The position numbers and the translations under genes were made by a program. Positions 21,915 through 23,532 of a stretch of 23,532 nt of DNA are shown piece after piece; positions within the stretch are counted from its first letter, which is position 1; each line of letters begins with the position of its first letter. The DNA comes from an uncultured Helicobacteraceae bacterium. Lineage in GTDB: Bacteria > Campylobacterota > Campylobacteria > Campylobacterales > Helicobacteraceae. A model generated the notes under the pieces. That model ran no database searches. It was not told the DNA's origin and worked only from the letters and a program-made list of their open reading frames with translations. Location of the stretch: positions 1 through 23,532 of the forward strand of contig CAKVEH010000004.1 in assembly GCA_934728205.1 (NCBI GenBank), read 5' to 3'.

Positions 21915-23532
21915 CTAGCGCAATGGCGAGACAGATGGCTCAACTTTGTATTGACTAAGTTCATTTCCCTTAGTATCCATCACATGCACCGCACACGCAA
22001 TGCAAGGGTCAAAAGAGTGAATATGACGGATAATCTCTAATGGTTGGGTAATGTCCTTTAATCTTGTGCCAATAAGACTCATTTCATAAGGTCCTTTTTT
22101 GCCATTTCTATCTATCGGTCCTGCATTCCAAGTGCTAGGCACAACCGCTTGATAATTCTTAATCACACCATTTTCAATGCTAGTCCAATGGCTTAGCATT
22201 CCTCGAGGCACATTGCCGATATAGTGCCCCTTATAGGTTTTATTTTTATCAATCACATAAGGCGCGCAAGTAGCTGTATCTTTTTTCAAATTAGCCACAA
22301 GATTATTAAATGCCTTAATGCCATTATCAGCAATTACTTTACACTCAATCGCTCTACCTGCAGTGCGTCCAAGTGTGCTAAAAAGATGTGCTGGTGTCAA
22401 TCCTGTCTTAGAAATCAACTCCTCAACCACAGGTGTAATGTAAGGATTCTTGCTCGCAAACCCTACCACCACGCTAGCAAGCGGTCCTACTTCCATAGGC
22501 TCATCATCATAGCGTGGAGATTTAATCCACGAATATTTACCTTTTTCATCAAGGATTGGATTATTGACTTGCTTGCCATCAGGTCCGATAGAATGTCCCT
22601 CGACAAAGCCTGTGTAATTTGGATTTGTCTTGCCCTCATAAGGGTGGAATGGTCCATTATCAGCATACCAGCTGTGTGTCGCATCTTCAGCGATTTTATC
22701 TGTATCTACTTCATACACCTTACTCAAATCCCCGTCTTTAACGATACCACTACTTAGCAACCACTCATCTGCACCGACTTGCATTTCTTTGTAACTTAAG
22801 AAATTTTTAAGTCCGCAACCCTTAAGCACAGAATCTTCTTCTTTGTATGCTTCAGCTGCCATTATAATGTCTGCCCAATACGCACGATTGACAAAATCAC
22901 CCACATCTTTAAACTTGCTAAGCCACTCGCCCAATCTACTTGGGTCTAAAATATCCATTATCGAAGTTACGCCACCAACGGTTAGGCTTTGTGGGTGTGG
23001 TTGCTTCGCGCCAAAAATCGCCATCATTTGTGCCACTACGCGTTGAACTTCAAGCAAGTGCAAATAATGCGAAACAACAATAAGATTTTGCTCTGGACTA
23101 AAGCGGTAAGTCTTATGTCCCCAATACGCATTAGCAAATGGTCCAAGCCCTGAAGTATCTTTAGCAAATTTCGTTACGCGCTCTTTAATGGCTTTAAGCT
23201 CATCTTGTCCTGTGAATATAGGATTAGCCGTGTATTTAAATGCAAGTTCGCTCGCCTTTTTCTCATCTGCGCTAAGCGCGCTTACTATATCGCACCAATC
23301 AAGCCCGTGCAATGTATAAAAATGCACCAAGTGGTCGTGCAAGAAAAGTGAAATATTCATCAGCGTGCGCACCAAAATCGCATTAAGCGGAGGAGTGATT
23401 CCAAGTGCTTTTTCTACTGCGACAATGCCTGCCTTGTAATGCGAGTAAGTGCAAACGCCACAGATTCTTTGCACTAAGAATCCAGCATCGCGCGGGTCTC
23501 TGCCTTTGACGATATTTTCTAAACCTCTCCAA
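21915..23532 (-). CDS. hydB: [NiFe]-hydrogenase large subunit (N-terminus outside the window)
   Basis: 538 codons are visible; the frame runs off the right edge, so about 40 residues are missing and no start can be given. The visible part opens WRGLENIVKGRDPRDAGFLV, followed by RICGVC (fragment 22-27), the first pair of nickel-binding cysteines. It ends with DPCIACAVH and a 22-residue tail (VMDT...SPLR). The tail should be cut after the histidine by the HydD protease. The last ligands are cysteines, not selenocysteine. The enzyme is a periplasm-facing respiratory uptake hydrogenase of the group used by H. pylori and relatives for H2-driven energy. The small subunit gene should lie just beyond the window. 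Confidence 0.97.
   Translation of the reverse strand, partial: WRGLENIVKGRDPRDAGFLVQRICGVCTYSHYKAGIVAVEKALGITPPLNAILVRTLMNISLFLHDHLVHFYTLHGLDWCDIVSALSADEKKASELAFKYTANPIFTGQDELKAIKERVTKFAKDTSGLGPFANAYWGHKTYRFSPEQNLIVVSHYLHLLEVQRVVAQMMAIFGAKQPHPQSLTVGGVTSIMDILDPSRLGEWLSKFKDVGDFVNRAYWADIIMAAEAYKEEDSVLKGCGLKNFLSYKEMQVGADEWLLSSGIVKDGDLSKVYEVDTDKIAEDATHSWYADNGPFHPYEGKTNPNYTGFVEGHSIGPDGKQVNNPILDEKGKYSWIKSPRYDDEPMEVGPLASVVVGFASKNPYITPVVEELISKTGLTPAHLFSTLGRTAGRAIECKVIADNGIKAFNNLVANLKKDTATCAPYVIDKNKTYKGHYIGNVPRGMLSHWTSIENGVIKNYQAVVPSTWNAGPIDRNGKKGPYEMSLIGTRLKDITQPLEIIRHIHSFDPCIACAVHVMDTKGNELSQYKVEPSVSPLR

Noticed and set aside
21915..22000. Selenocysteine in the hydrogenase large subunit (as in [NiFeSe] enzymes)
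   Set aside because: The C-terminal nickel ligands are DPC and AC with ordinary cysteine codons; there is no in-frame TGA.
22224..22757. 177-codon plus-strand open frame antisense to the hydrogenase large subunit
   Set aside because: A shadow of a strongly conserved gene, with no start signal and unusual composition.
1..23532. CRISPR array, insertion sequence, prophage or rRNA
   Set aside because: No regularly spaced repeats, transposase motifs, terminal repeats or rRNA-like segments were seen on reading both strands.

Overview
This low-GC window reads as chromosome of a selenocysteine-using Helicobacter, probably an enterohepatic species (Campylobacterota). The evidence is the mutS2 / small membrane protein / murC / dapC block, the fliQ-murB pair and the hydB-hydC-hydD-hydE hydrogenase block, all of which match gene orders I recall from H. 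pylori. H. pylori lacks the selC-selA-selB locus seen here. No rRNA, insertion sequence, prophage or CRISPR array is visible. Genes are tightly packed with many 1-4 nt stop/start overlaps. Three genes start with TTG, and no gene-free stretch exceeds 300 bases.

Left part (1-5600, minus strand): the 5' end of a lactate permease gene, a perfect 20-bp inverted repeat, then dapC -> murC -> a two-helix membrane protein -> mutS2. This combines precursor supply for peptidoglycan (meso-diaminopimelate and UDP-MurNAc-alanine) with a MutS2 ATPase. 5600-6250 (plus strand): a promoter and four tRNA genes (Gly-GCC, Leu-UAA, Cys-GCA, Ser-UGA), each with an encoded CCA, followed by a HdeD-like membrane protein and hemD.

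Middle (7568-13340): murB and fliQ on the minus strand, with tRNA-Sec (selC) directly upstream of them. Divergent from selC is selA -> selB -> a gene for a cysteine-desulfurase-like protein. That last protein keeps the NifS/IscS fold landmarks and the catalytic-loop cysteine, but the PLP-binding His-Lys pair is replaced by Glu-Asn. I consider it the best candidate for an undescribed function in the window, possibly a non-PLP selenium or persulfide carrier for selenocysteine synthesis.

Right-middle (13337-17684, minus strand): one run of genes for envelope functions. It comprises a COG3014-like lipoprotein, a LpoB-like lipoprotein, a LPP20-like lipoprotein, a YhhQ-type queuosine-precursor transporter, and phosphatidylserine decarboxylase. 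Divergent from it is ribB carrying a degenerate GTP-cyclohydrolase-II tail (RibBX type).

Right end (18880-23532, minus strand): the [NiFe] uptake hydrogenase block, with the large subunit (5' end outside the window), cytochrome b subunit, maturation protease, and HydE, a HypF-like protein lacking obvious HypF catalytic motifs. Across the whole window the heptamer AGA(A/T)TCT occurs about fifty times by eye, in all reading frames and between genes, roughly ten times a rough composition-based expectation.
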